DNA from: an uncultured Pedobacter sp.
GTDB lineage: Bacteria; Bacteroidota; Bacteroidia; Sphingobacteriales; Sphingobacteriaceae
Direction: 5' to 3'
NCBI RefSeq assembly: GCF_913776295.1
Contig: NZ_CAJYOJ010000032.1
Coordinates: 1 to 63,915, forward strand
DNA length: 63,915 bases
Shown here: one piece after another, positions 1 to 7,680 of the stretch
How the letters are laid out: every line of letters begins with the position of its first letter
Numbering within the stretch: the stretch's first letter is position 1
The notes under the pieces: model-generated
What the model was told of the DNA's origin: nothing
Databases searched by the model: none
What the model saw: the letters and a program-made list of their open reading frames with translations, nothing else
Program-made: the position numbers and the translations under genes

Positions 1-183
1 TTTTGATGCCAAAAAGTAAGAGCCATTCGGCGGCGGTAAGCCGAGGCAAGACTGGGCTGTATGGCATAAGTAATTAGTTACGTCATCTATATTGATTTTT
101 ATAAAATAAATTATCCCTCAGGATGACAAGTGGATTAAGACTTATGACTTCTGAGTCTGGGCTAAACTTATTTTCATAAATAT

Positions 184-213
184 TTTGCTTTTTCAAAATT
201 CTTTATATTTTTG
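184..213 (+). promoter_or_regulatory. Promoter of the trp leader (Bacteroidota type)
   Basis: A perfect TAnnTTTG -7 box lies at 206-213 and a TTTG -33 box at 184-187, separated by 18 nt. This matches the Bacteroidota consensus (TTTG, about 19 nt, TAnnTTTG). Transcription would start at about 217-221, almost on the ATG of the leader ORF at 220, so the leader peptide may be read from a leaderless or nearly leaderless transcript. The start site is an inference from the consensus. Confidence 0.6.
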
Positions 214-219
214 TGGCTC

Positions 220-288
220 ATGATCAACAATATACATATCTGGCTTTGGCAAAGTAATTCGAAAACGGATTGCGCTGGCTGCGTATGA
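220..288 (+). CDS. Putative trp leader peptide (trpL-like)
   Basis: A 22-codon ORF (ATG 220, TGA 286-288) sits between a consensus promoter and an intrinsic terminator upstream of trpE. It begins MINNIHIWLWQ and has Trp codons at positions 8 and 10 (241-243 and 247-249), a strong enrichment for the rarest amino acid. It is too short for ordinary gene calling. The proposed role is that of E. coli trpL: ribosome stalling at the Trp codons when charged tRNA-Trp is scarce. No sequence homology to known leader peptides is claimed; the call rests on position, Trp codons and the RNA structures downstream. Confidence 0.65.
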   Translation: MINNIHIWLWQSNSKTDCAGCV

Positions 289-366
289 AAGAAATATAGT
301 TTATCAACCTAAACCTTATTAAAGAACCATTAAAGCCCGGCGTAGAACCACACGCCGGGCTTTTTA
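272..366 (+). promoter_or_regulatory. trp attenuator: antiterminator and terminator
   Basis: Segment 3 (332-343) and segment 4 (352-363) form a 12-bp perfect GC-rich stem with an 8-nt loop followed by a T run: an intrinsic terminator 60 nt before trpE. Segment 2 (272-280, GCGCTGGCT) can pair instead with 334-343 (about 9 pairs, one G-U at each of two places, one bulged C at 336), which would destroy the terminator. The Trp codons (241-249) lie upstream of segment 2. A ribosome finishing at the stop codon (286-288) would cover segment 2. This geometry is that of ribosome-mediated attenuation. A weak segment 1:2 pairing (246-250 with 274-278) is possible. Confidence 0.65.
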
Positions 367-425
367 TTGTTAAGATAATTTAAAAGTTATTGCGATGCAC
401 GAAGCAATAGCAACATAATAAAATC

Positions 426-1823
426 ATGTATAAAATAAATACAACTTACAAAAAACTACTTGCCGATACCACCACGCCGGTAAGCATTTACCTGCGCTTG
501 CGCGATGTTTATCCAAACAGCATTCTGCTGGAAAGTTCCGATTACCACAGTCGTGAAAACTCCATGAGTTTTGTTTGCGCCGATCCCGTTGCAGGAATTA
601 TTTTAAAAGGTTCCAGACTGGAGACATATTTTCCCGATGGGACGGTCGAAATAACCGAGAGCAAAAACCTGATTGATGAAATTGCCGGTTTTAAGGATAA
701 GTTCAAGGAAACTGAACTACCTGAAATTAAATTTATATCAAGTGGCCTTTTTGGCTATTTCACCTGGAATGCCGTGCAGCATTTTGAAGATATCAGGTTT
801 ACCTCCGAAACGCCCGAAGGTGAAGAAATCCCGGAGATGCAGTATCATTTGTATCGCTACATCATTGCCATCGATCACTTTAAAAACGAGATAACACTAT
901 TCAAAAATACTTTCGAAGGAGAAGAAGAGGGTGGATTGGAAAAAATGGAATACCTGATCCAGAATAAAAATTATCCTGAATATAAGTTCCAGCTTCGTGG
1001 CAAGGAAAGTTCAAACCTGACCGATCAGGGTTTTATGGATCTGGTAGAGAAACTGCAAAAGCATATTTATCGTGGTGATGTTTTTCAGATTGTACCTTCA
1101 AGAGCATTTAAACAAGCATTTACCGGAGATGAATTTAATGTATACCGTTGTCTGCGTTCGATAAACCCATCGCCTTATCTGTTTTATTTTGACTACGGGA
1201 ATTTTAAACTGTTCGGTTCGTCGCCAGAGGCGCAGATTACGATCAAAAATAATTCAGCCAATATTTTTCCAATTGCCGGGACATTTAAGCGAAGTGGAAA
1301 CGACATTGAAGATGCAGAACAGGCGAGAAAGTTAGAACAAGACCCTAAAGAAAGTGCCGAACATGTTATGCTGGTTGATCTGGCCAGAAATGACTTAAGC
1401 AGGCATTGTAACCGCGTTGAAGTAAAGTCTTTTAAAGAAGTACAGTATTATTCGCACCTCATCCACCTGGTGAGTAAAGTGAGTGGCCATTTGCAGGAAA
1501 ATGTAAGTGCCTTTAAGGTGGTTGCCGATACCTATCCGGCCGGAACTTTGAGTGGTGCACCAAAATATAAAGCCATGCAGCTGATTGATGAAAATGAAAA
1601 ACTGGGCAGAAATTTTTATGCGGGTGCCATCGGCTTTATGGGTTTCAATGAAGATTTTAATCATGCCATCATGATCAGGACTTTTATGAGCAAGAATAAT
1701 GAATTGCATTACCGTGCAGGAGCGGGTATTGTAGCTGATTCGGTACCTGAAACCGAAATGCAGGAAGTAAATAATAAAATTGCCGCATTGCGTAAAGCGG
1801 TGCAAATGGCAGAAAACATTTAA
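426..1823 (+). CDS. trpE: Anthranilate synthase component I (TrpE)
   Basis: Converts chorismate with glutamine-derived ammonia to anthranilate, the first committed step of tryptophan synthesis, as the large subunit of a complex with TrpG. The 465-aa length is normal. The LLES motif at residues 34-37 is the N-terminal signature associated with Trp feedback inhibition in this family. The chorismate-binding core is seen as GTLSGAPKYKA from residue 373 and RAGAGIVADSVPETE from about residue 430. It is the first gene of the operon, directly downstream of the attenuator. PabB is a less likely alternative given the LLES motif and the trp context. Confidence 0.95.
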   Translation: MYKINTTYKKLLADTTTPVSIYLRLRDVYPNSILLESSDYHSRENSMSFVCADPVAGIILKGSRLETYFPDGTVEITESKNLIDEIAGFKDKFKETELPEIKFISSGLFGYFTWNAVQHFEDIRFTSETPEGEEIPEMQYHLYRYIIAIDHFKNEITLFKNTFEGEEEGGLEKMEYLIQNKNYPEYKFQLRGKESSNLTDQGFMDLVEKLQKHIYRGDVFQIVPSRAFKQAFTGDEFNVYRCLRSINPSPYLFYFDYGNFKLFGSSPEAQITIKNNSANIFPIAGTFKRSGNDIEDAEQARKLEQDPKESAEHVMLVDLARNDLSRHCNRVEVKSFKEVQYYSHLIHLVSKVSGHLQENVSAFKVVADTYPAGTLSGAPKYKAMQLIDENEKLGRNFYAGAIGFMGFNEDFNHAIMIRTFMSKNNELHYRAGAGIVADSVPETEMQEVNNKIAALRKAVQMAENI

Positions 1824-1833
1824 TCATGGTAAA

Positions 1834-2145
1834 ATGATAGGTTCACCGGAAAGCTGCAAAAATATTGATGAGATCCGCTTAGCTATTGATACTATCGACC
1901 AGCAAGTTGTTCAATTAATTGGGGAAAGATTCAAATATGTAAAGGTAGCCTCCAGGTTTAAGGTAAATGAAGAGGCGGTTAAAGCACCCGAAAGGTTTAA
2001 AAATATGCTTTTACAAAGGCGGGTTTGGGCGGAAGTTGCCGGTTTAAACCCCGACATTATTGAAAAAGTATACAGAGATCTGGTAAACCATTTTATCAGT
2101 GAGGAAATAAAAAATTGGAATATTGAAAATGGAAACAAACAATAA
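1834..2145 (+). CDS. AroQ/PchB-type chorismate mutase-like protein
   Basis: A 103-aa all-alpha AroQ-fold protein, unusually similar along its whole length to Pseudomonas PchB (isochorismate-pyruvate lyase with weak chorismate mutase activity), compared from memory. Likely active-site residues are Arg15, Arg32 and Lys43. Where PchB has Gln90 this protein has Glu91 (SEEIKNW), a change that recalls the Glu of yeast chorismate mutase. It lies 10 nt after trpE and overlaps trpG by 17 nt, so it is co-transcribed and probably translationally coupled. Start chosen at ATG 1834; an upstream in-frame start would run inside trpE. Role: probably chorismate to prephenate; salicylate formation is possible only if an isochorismate source exists, and none is seen here. 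Confidence 0.85.
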   Translation: MIGSPESCKNIDEIRLAIDTIDQQVVQLIGERFKYVKVASRFKVNEEAVKAPERFKNMLLQRRVWAEVAGLNPDIIEKVYRDLVNHFISEEIKNWNIENGNKQ

Positions 2146-2713
2146 AGTTCTGGTAATCGATAATTACGACAGTTTTACGTATAACCTGGTTCACTTAATT
2201 AATGAAGTTGGTTATGAAGCCGAAGTTTGGAGAAATGATAAATTCGATTTGGCTGATGTAGAGAAATACGATAAAATCTTGCTTTCACCAGGTCCTGGTA
2301 TTCCGGAGGAAGCAGGTTTATTACTGGATGTAATTAAAACTTATGCACCAACAAAGAGCATTTTTGGGGTATGTTTAGGTCAGCAGGCCATTGCAGAAGC
2401 CTTTGGTGGTACACTATACAACCTGGGTAGGCCCATGCATGGAATTGCTACACCCGTTACGGTTGTAGATGGCGATGAACCTTTATTTTGGGAATGCCCG
2501 CAAACCATTAATGTTGGCCGTTATCATAGCTGGGTAGTGAGTAAAGATAATTTTCCTACCTGTTTAAAAATTACCGCCAGAGATCATAAGAATGAAATTA
2601 TGGCGTTAAGACATGAAACATTAGATGTGCGCGGTGTGCAATTTCATCCTGAGAGCGTGCTTACTGAGCATGGCAAACAGATGATGGAGAACTGGTTAAC
2701 GTCGACTCCTTAG
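2129..2713 (+). CDS. trpG: Anthranilate synthase component II, glutamine amidotransferase
   Basis: Class I glutamine amidotransferase of 194 aa that supplies ammonia to TrpE. The opening VLVIDNYDSFTYNLVH, the oxyanion region LSPGPG, the nucleophile Cys in GVCLGQQ and the His-Glu pair in FHPES are all present. ATG 2129 is used; a TTG two codons upstream is also in frame. The start lies inside the end of the chorismate mutase gene, implying translational coupling. In Bacteroidota the same subunit can serve PabB as well as TrpE; the trpE neighbour favours trpG. Confidence 0.93.
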   Translation: METNNKVLVIDNYDSFTYNLVHLINEVGYEAEVWRNDKFDLADVEKYDKILLSPGPGIPEEAGLLLDVIKTYAPTKSIFGVCLGQQAIAEAFGGTLYNLGRPMHGIATPVTVVDGDEPLFWECPQTINVGRYHSWVVSKDNFPTCLKITARDHKNEIMALRHETLDVRGVQFHPESVLTEHGKQMMENWLTSTP

Positions 2714-2730
2714 CCCTTTATTCATCCGGT

Positions 2731-2819
2731 CGTCATCCTGAACCCGATTCAGGATCTTACTGGGATTAGTTAACTTTTAGATGCTAAACAAATCCGATAA
2801 CTATCGGATCAGCATGACG
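2731..2819. repeat. Cloverleaf-like intergenic repeat between trpG and trpC
   Basis: The ends form an 11-bp inverted repeat with one mismatch (2731-2741 with 2809-2819). Inside are two further hairpins: CCTGAA/TTCAGG at 2737-2753 and TCCGATA/TATCGGA at 2793-2808. The GTCATnCTGA end motif recurs at 16200-16282, 16387-16411 and 29171-29196, so this is one copy of a dispersed element. It lies where trpD would be expected in many trp operons. Confidence 0.7.
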
Positions 2820-2829
2820 AATTAGTAAA

Positions 2830-3612
2830 ATGAACATTTTAGATAAAATCGTACTACGTAAGAAAGAAGAAATTGCTGATGCGAAAGCTTTGGTTTCCGT
2901 AACTGATTTAGAAAATTCGCTACACTTTAAGCGTACACCTTATTCTTTTAAAGAGTTTTTATTGGCTCATGATCGCACAGGGATTATTGCAGAATTTAAA
3001 CGCCGGTCGCCATCGAAAGGTCTAATCAACGGCATTGCCGATGTTGCTGACGTGACGCAGGCCTACAATGCTGCGGGAGCATCTGCACTTTCGGTATTAA
3101 CAGATATAGACTTTTTTGGGGGTAAAACCGATGATATTCTGGCTGCCCGGGCAGCAAACGATATTCCGGTTCTAAGAAAGGATTTTATGATCGATGAATA
3201 CCAGATTTTGGAAGCAAAAGCCTGGGGTGCTGATATTATCCTGCTAATTGCCTCAATATTAACCCCGAAACAGATCAATGATTTCGGAAAGTTTGCGCAT
3301 AATCTTGGTTTAAATGTGCTTTTAGAGGTGCATAACCTGGAAGAGCTGGAAAGAAGTATTTCACCGCATTTAGATGCGATTGGGGTAAACAACCGGAACC
3401 TGGCCGATTTTACGGTCGACATCCAGACTTCATTCGATTTGGTGAATAAAATTCCGGATGAATTTTTAAAGATTTCGGAAAGTGCCATTAGTGATCCGCA
3501 GACTATTAAAAACTTGAAAGCTGCAGGATTTAACGGATTTTTGATCGGTGAGAATTTTATGAAAACCGATAATCCCGGAGCTTCTATCAAGGAATTTGTA
3601 GCACAGATTTAG
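2830..3612 (+). CDS. trpC: Indole-3-glycerol-phosphate synthase (TrpC)
   Basis: TIM-barrel enzyme (260 aa, normal length) that closes the indole ring: CdRP to indole-3-glycerol phosphate. Signature segments are IAEFKRRSPSKG, VLRKDF, LLIA, LLEVH, GVNNRNL and ISESAI, carrying the catalytic Lys and Glu residues and the phosphate-binding loops known in the family. It follows trpG after 116 nt that contain a structured repeat. No trpD, trpF, trpB or trpA follows; the next gene is hflX. The rest of the pathway must be elsewhere if the strain makes tryptophan. Confidence 0.95.
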   Translation: MNILDKIVLRKKEEIADAKALVSVTDLENSLHFKRTPYSFKEFLLAHDRTGIIAEFKRRSPSKGLINGIADVADVTQAYNAAGASALSVLTDIDFFGGKTDDILAARAANDIPVLRKDFMIDEYQILEAKAWGADIILLIASILTPKQINDFGKFAHNLGLNVLLEVHNLEELERSISPHLDAIGVNNRNLADFTVDIQTSFDLVNKIPDEFLKISESAISDPQTIKNLKAAGFNGFLIGENFMKTDNPGASIKEFVAQI

Positions 3613-3619
3613 CCTTTAT

Positions 3620-3652
3620 AAACCTCGGGGGGTTTTAAAATCTGTGAGGTTT
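3620..3652 (+). terminator. Hairpin after trpC
   Basis: AAACCTC (3620-3626) pairs with GAGGTTT (3646-3652) around an AT-rich loop. No long T run follows, so termination is uncertain. A related palindrome lies at 4923-4951, so this may simply be a dispersed repeat. Confidence 0.4.
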
Positions 3653-3683
3653 AAACAAACAAAATACACGTTCGCAAATTTCG

Positions 3684-3691
3684 TATCTTTG
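3684..3691 (+). promoter_or_regulatory. -7 box upstream of hflX
   Basis: TATCTTTG is a perfect TAnnTTTG box ten bases before the hflX ATG. No clear TTTG -33 box is seen at the proper distance. If used, the 5' leader would be only a few bases. Confidence 0.4.
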
Positions 3692-3701
3692 TATTAATTA
3701 C

Positions 3702-4892
3702 ATGGGAAAACAAAAATTTTATGATACTGCCGTAGTGCAGGAAAGGGCAATTTTGGTCGGCGTGGTTACGCCCGGCGAAAAAGAAGCCCAAACAAAAGAA
3801 TATTTAGACGAGCTGGCCTTTTTGGTAGATACAGCAGGAGGGAAGGTGGAGAAGGTTTTTACGCAAAAAATGCTCAAGCCAGAACGTGCAACCTTTGTGG
3901 GTACCGGTAAGCTGGAAGAAATTAAAGCTTATGTAAAATCGGAAGAAATTGATACCGTAGTATTTGATGATGAATTATCACCATCGCAACTGCGCAACAT
4001 AGACCGTGAACTAGGGGTTAAGGTATTAGACCGGAGTAATTTGATTCTGGATATTTTTGCGAACAGGGCACAAACTGCACAGGCTAAAACACAGGTAGAA
4101 CTGGCGCAATTGCAATATGTTCTGCCACGGCTAACCGGTATGTGGACTCACCTCGAACGCCAGAAAGGTGGTATCGGGATGCGCGGACCGGGTGAAACGC
4201 AGATTGAAAGTGATAGACGGATTATTTTAAATAAAATCTCTTTGTTAAAAGAGCGTTTAAGAAATATCGACAGACAGAACGAAACACAGCGTAAAAACCG
4301 TGGTCAGCTGATTCGTGTAGCATTGGTGGGTTATACCAACGTAGGTAAATCAACCATCATGAACATGTTGTCGAAATCGGAAGTATTCGCAGAAAATAAA
4401 CTTTTTGCTACTTTAGATACCACTGTCCGTAAAGTAGTAATCGAGAATTTGCCATTTCTGCTTTCTGACACCGTTGGGTTTATCCGCAAACTGCCTCACC
4501 ATTTGGTTGAGTGCTTTAAATCTACTCTGGATGAAGTTAGGGAGGCCGATTTGCTGATTCACGTAGTAGATGTTTCACATCCAAACTTTGAAGACCAGAT
4601 CAATACCGTTAACGAAACCCTGAAAGATATCGGTGCAATTGATAAAGACATGATTTTGGTTTTCAATAAAATTGATGCCTATGTTTCGCCGGAGGCAGAG
4701 GGAGATGATGAGGACGGTAAATTAACATTGGAAGAATTTAAAAATAGCTGGATGAGTCATGGCAAAGTACCAGTCTTGTTTATTTCAGCCACTCAGAAAG
4801 AGAATATAGAAGAATTTAAAACGTTATTGTACGATAAAATCAGGGCTGCGCATGTAGCAAGGTATCCGTATGATAGCAATTTGCTTTATTAG
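3702..4892 (+). CDS. hflX: GTPase HflX
   Basis: Ribosome-associated GTPase that in other bacteria splits stalled or hibernating 70S ribosomes. The 396-aa protein has the HflX N-terminal domain (residues 1-195, with GPGETQIESDRR before the linker) and a G domain from residue 205: G1 GYTNVGKST at 210-218, the DTVGF switch II motif, and NKID as G4. A C-terminal tail follows. It has its own promoter box and stands directly before rbfA, so the two ribosome-related genes may be co-expressed. Confidence 0.95.
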   Translation: MGKQKFYDTAVVQERAILVGVVTPGEKEAQTKEYLDELAFLVDTAGGKVEKVFTQKMLKPERATFVGTGKLEEIKAYVKSEEIDTVVFDDELSPSQLRNIDRELGVKVLDRSNLILDIFANRAQTAQAKTQVELAQLQYVLPRLTGMWTHLERQKGGIGMRGPGETQIESDRRIILNKISLLKERLRNIDRQNETQRKNRGQLIRVALVGYTNVGKSTIMNMLSKSEVFAENKLFATLDTTVRKVVIENLPFLLSDTVGFIRKLPHHLVECFKSTLDEVREADLLIHVVDVSHPNFEDQINTVNETLKDIGAIDKDMILVFNKIDAYVSPEAEGDDEDGKLTLEEFKNSWMSHGKVPVLFISATQKENIEEFKTLLYDKIRAAHVARYPYDSNLLY

Positions 4893-4922
4893 ATTAATTC
4901 CGTTATTGCGATGCGAAAAGTA

Positions 4923-4951
4923 ACCTCGCAGGTTTTTAAAACCTACGAGGT
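4923..4951. repeat. Imperfect palindrome between hflX and rbfA
   Basis: ACCTCG (4923-4928) and CGAGGT (4946-4951) flank an inner GGTTTT/AAAACC stem. It resembles the hairpin after trpC at 3620-3652 and is probably a dispersed repeat; it could slow transcription between the genes. Confidence 0.6.
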
Positions 4952-4980
4952 CGATTGCAATTACGATAGATAGATACATT

Positions 4981-5358
4981 ATGGAAAGTAAACGTCAGCA
5001 GAAATTTGCAGGAGTATTACAAGAGGAGTTGGCACAGGTTTTTCAGCGTGAAGGTGCTGCATTTTTGCCTAATACATTGGTAACCATTACCCGCGTAAGG
5101 GTTTCGCCTGATTTGGCAGTGGCTAAAGTTTATCTCAGCTTTTTAAATACCAATAATACTACACTTTCAATCAATACGGTGAATTCGCATGCCGGAGAGA
5201 TCAGATATAAACTGGGCAGCAGAATCCGCCACCAGGTGAGGGTAGTTCCAGAACTTACTTTCTTTGTAGATGATACCAATGAGTATGTAGAACGTATGGA
5301 TCATCTTTTTGATAAGATTGCCAAAGAGCCAAGGCAAAAAGACGAGGACAGCGAATAA
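4981..5358 (+). CDS. rbfA: 30S ribosome-binding factor A
   Basis: A 125-aa RbfA, a KH-fold protein that binds the immature 30S subunit near the 16S rRNA central pseudoknot and helps late maturation. The start MESKRQQKFAGVLQEELAQVF and the segment VRVSPDLAVAKVYLSF are typical. The length is normal. The next gene begins 5 nt after its stop, so the two are likely one transcript. Confidence 0.93.
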   Translation: MESKRQQKFAGVLQEELAQVFQREGAAFLPNTLVTITRVRVSPDLAVAKVYLSFLNTNNTTLSINTVNSHAGEIRYKLGSRIRHQVRVVPELTFFVDDTNEYVERMDHLFDKIAKEPRQKDEDSE

Positions 5359-5363
5359 TTTTT

Positions 5364-5993
5364 GTGAGGAAGCTAAGGGAACCCGTTAATTTCTTCACAC
5401 ACTTTATACCGGCTTTGGTAGCAATCCCGGCCGGATACTTTTTGCTCCAAAAGTGCAATACACCAATTGAATATACCGCTGCATGGATTTATAGCGTAGC
5501 TACTTTTATTCTTTTTTCCGTAAGTGCCATGTATCATGGTTATCCGGCAACTGAATATGGCATACGTTTTTGGCAAAAGTTTGACCATTGCTGCATTTAC
5601 CTCATGATTGCCGGCTCTTATAGTCCTACTGCTTTAATGGTTTTCGATGGTTGGCTACGCTGGAGTCTCTTTGCCGTTGTATGGATAATAGCCATTACAG
5701 GCTGTCTGCTCAAAATCTTCAATCGCTTAAAGAGTACAGCCATGTCGTTATCCATCTATATTTTAATGGGCTGCTTAATTGTGCCATTGCTCCAAAAAAT
5801 GTTAGGCACCTTACCCGTCGGCGCCATATTCTGGCTATTGTTAGGAGGCATTTTTTATATCGGCGGCACTTATTATTATGCAAAAGACAAACAATTGTCC
5901 AGGTGGATGCATAGTCATGAACTCTGGCATTTATTTGTAATTGGCGGTGCATTATCGCACTATATTTATAATTATGTTTATATTTTTAAATAA
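5364..5993 (+). CDS. Hemolysin III (PAQR) family membrane protein
   Basis: A 209-aa protein with about seven membrane segments. The opening REPVNFFTHF and the motifs SAMYHGYP and HELWHLFVI are the conserved PAQR/hemolysin III regions that hold the metal-binding His and Asp residues. It starts with GTG 5364, five bases after rbfA. Despite the name, the bacterial role is unclear and probably concerns membrane lipid homeostasis; toxin activity should not be assumed. Confidence 0.88.
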   Translation: MRKLREPVNFFTHFIPALVAIPAGYFLLQKCNTPIEYTAAWIYSVATFILFSVSAMYHGYPATEYGIRFWQKFDHCCIYLMIAGSYSPTALMVFDGWLRWSLFAVVWIIAITGCLLKIFNRLKSTAMSLSIYILMGCLIVPLLQKMLGTLPVGAIFWLLLGGIFYIGGTYYYAKDKQLSRWMHSHELWHLFVIGGALSHYIYNYVYIFK

Positions 5994-6004
5994 ACCTTCA
6001 CTTA

Positions 6005-6691
6005 ATGCATATTCTTGAGCAGGTAATTGAAAAGAACTATAGCTTAATCCATCATGTTGTGGATTTTAATCCAAAATATGACCGGCTTGTAGGCCTTGAT
6101 TTTACCGCTACAAACACTGAGCTTACCAATGAAATTTTAGATAATATTGATCGATTTTCGACTTGGATTGATGAAAAGCTTAGCTCAAACCATGCTCTTT
6201 ACGGCATTGGAGGCTATAATGAATACCGCACCATATATTCGCGCAGTACACATTTTGACACTGGTGAAGAACCGCGCAGGCTGCATTTAGGCGTCGATAT
6301 ATGGGGAGCAACCGGTACATCAATTTACAATTTTTACGATGCAACCGTTCATAGCTTCGCCAATAACAACAACTTTGGCGATTACGGCGCAACGATTATT
6401 CTGGCCTATGATATTGCCGGGTATAAATTCCATGCCCTTTACGGTCACCTGAATTTAGCTTCTTTAAGTAATCTAAGCGAAGGAATGCCAATAAAAGCGG
6501 GTGCAAAATTTGCAGAACTGGGTAATAAAGATGAAAACGGTTGCTGGCCACCACATCTTCACTTTCAGCTAATAGAAGATATGCAGGGATTAAAAGGCGA
6601 TTACCCCGGCGTATGTAAGTTTAGCGAGCGGGAAAAATATCTAGCCAATTGCCCTGATCCGGATTTGATTTTGAAGTCTACTTTTTCTTAA
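6005..6691 (+). CDS. M23-type metallopeptidase domain protein, no signal peptide
   Basis: A 228-aa protein with a LytM/M23 peptidase fold. The zinc ligands look complete: HLGVD (His94, Asp98) and HLHF (His184, His186), with the additional active-site GHLN around His148. The family cuts peptidoglycan cross-links. The N-terminus is polar and shows no signal peptide or membrane segment, unlike most M23 hydrolases, so either export is unusual or the substrate is cytoplasmic. It starts 11 nt after the hemolysin-III gene. Confidence 0.85.
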   Translation: MHILEQVIEKNYSLIHHVVDFNPKYDRLVGLDFTATNTELTNEILDNIDRFSTWIDEKLSSNHALYGIGGYNEYRTIYSRSTHFDTGEEPRRLHLGVDIWGATGTSIYNFYDATVHSFANNNNFGDYGATIILAYDIAGYKFHALYGHLNLASLSNLSEGMPIKAGAKFAELGNKDENGCWPPHLHFQLIEDMQGLKGDYPGVCKFSEREKYLANCPDPDLILKSTFS

Positions 6692-7026
6692 CCGCAAAGA
6701 AAAGAAGGAATGCGCAACGGGTGTTAAGTTTTTTCCGTGTCTTTCTTGCTTCTGTGGCTGAACGTAATTTTAAATTTAACCACAGAGAAAACCGAGGGAA
6801 GCCACAGAGATCAAAAAGTGGTTTGTTGCGATCATCATTGTGCAAAAACTTTTCTAGCTGATGAAACAAATCTTGCAGCTATTAGCGTGCGCTTTAAGAT
6901 TGACTTTGATTAAGTTGTAGTTTCCACCTGCGTGTGAATGATTGAATTAATCTCTCATCTTCTCTGTGAAAAAACTCCGTGCCTCTCTGTGGTAATTACT
7001 TCGGCTTTTTTTAGTAAATTAGTACA
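6692..7026. repeat. Gene-free stretch with decayed repeats
   Basis: No convincing gene. The stretch carries fragments of a dispersed repeat with CACAGAG/CTCTGTG words (around 6780-6810 and 6960-6995). A similar fragment lies near 19665-19682. Short open frames here are by-products of the repeat. Confidence 0.5.
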
Positions 7027-7680
7027 ATGAAAAAACTGTTCACTATCTGTTTAATTTTCTGCTGCTCGCTGGCCATGGCGCAGGTTCAGTTTAAATCTGG
7101 TAAAAATGGTTTTACTAACTTCTTAACGCAAAATACCATCTATCCACAGTTTTCTAAAGACAATTGTATCCAGGGTACGGTAAACATCAGTTTTAAGCTT
7201 AATGCACAAGGGAAGGTTTATTTCTCGAAAGTGAGTAAAGGTATATTGTCTGACCTGGACGAAGAAGCACTGCGTTTAATCAGAATGAGCAGCGGTAAAT
7301 GGCAGGTTCCTGCAGGTTATGATACCACTGTTTCAATCGTTGCTCCGGTTAATTTCAAGCTTTCAGGTTATAATTGTGAAGGAAAATCGAGTGAAGCCAT
7401 GCAGGAAGCCATTCGCAACTATCAGGCTGAAGAAGCACTCACTAATTCGGTGATTAATTTCTATAAAAACATTGATCAGGCCAAACCCGGACAGGAAGTT
7501 CAGATTATAGCAATCAAAAATCAGCTGGGTATAGATGATGATTACCTCGATGATCGCATTCAAATGGGTTTGAAAAAAATAAAACAAGGCGATAAGCAAG
7601 GCGCTTGCGAAGACTTTCTTTTTGTTAAGTATATGGGAAGCAATAAAGCAGATGATTATTTAGCCAGGTATTGTAAATAA
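7027..7680 (+). CDS. Secreted protein with TonB C-terminal-like domain
   Basis: A 217-aa protein with a signal peptide ending near MAQ (residues 1-18). Residues 20-115 read as a TonB C-terminal domain: an early TIYP segment, then VNISFKLNAQGKVYFSKVSKG and DEEALRLI. There is no transmembrane anchor or proline-rich spacer, so it cannot work as a classical TonB. Residues 120-217 are of unknown type. It abuts the next gene without a gap. Similar modules occur in the M56 operon at 36-39 kb. Confidence 0.65.
   Translation: MKKLFTICLIFCCSLAMAQVQFKSGKNGFTNFLTQNTIYPQFSKDNCIQGTVNISFKLNAQGKVYFSKVSKGILSDLDEEALRLIRMSSGKWQVPAGYDTTVSIVAPVNFKLSGYNCEGKSSEAMQEAIRNYQAEEALTNSVINFYKNIDQAKPGQEVQIIAIKNQLGIDDDYLDDRIQMGLKKIKQGDKQGACEDFLFVKYMGSNKADDYLARYCK

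Noticed and set aside
1834..2145. Salicylate biosynthesis (pchAB-like) cluster
   Set aside because: The partner is a clear TrpE with LLES motif plus TrpG and TrpC; no isochorismate synthase or siderophore genes are present.
6678..6869. Minus-strand open frame of 63 codons
   Set aside because: Overlaps the 3' end of the M23 gene and the decayed CACAGAG repeat; no support.
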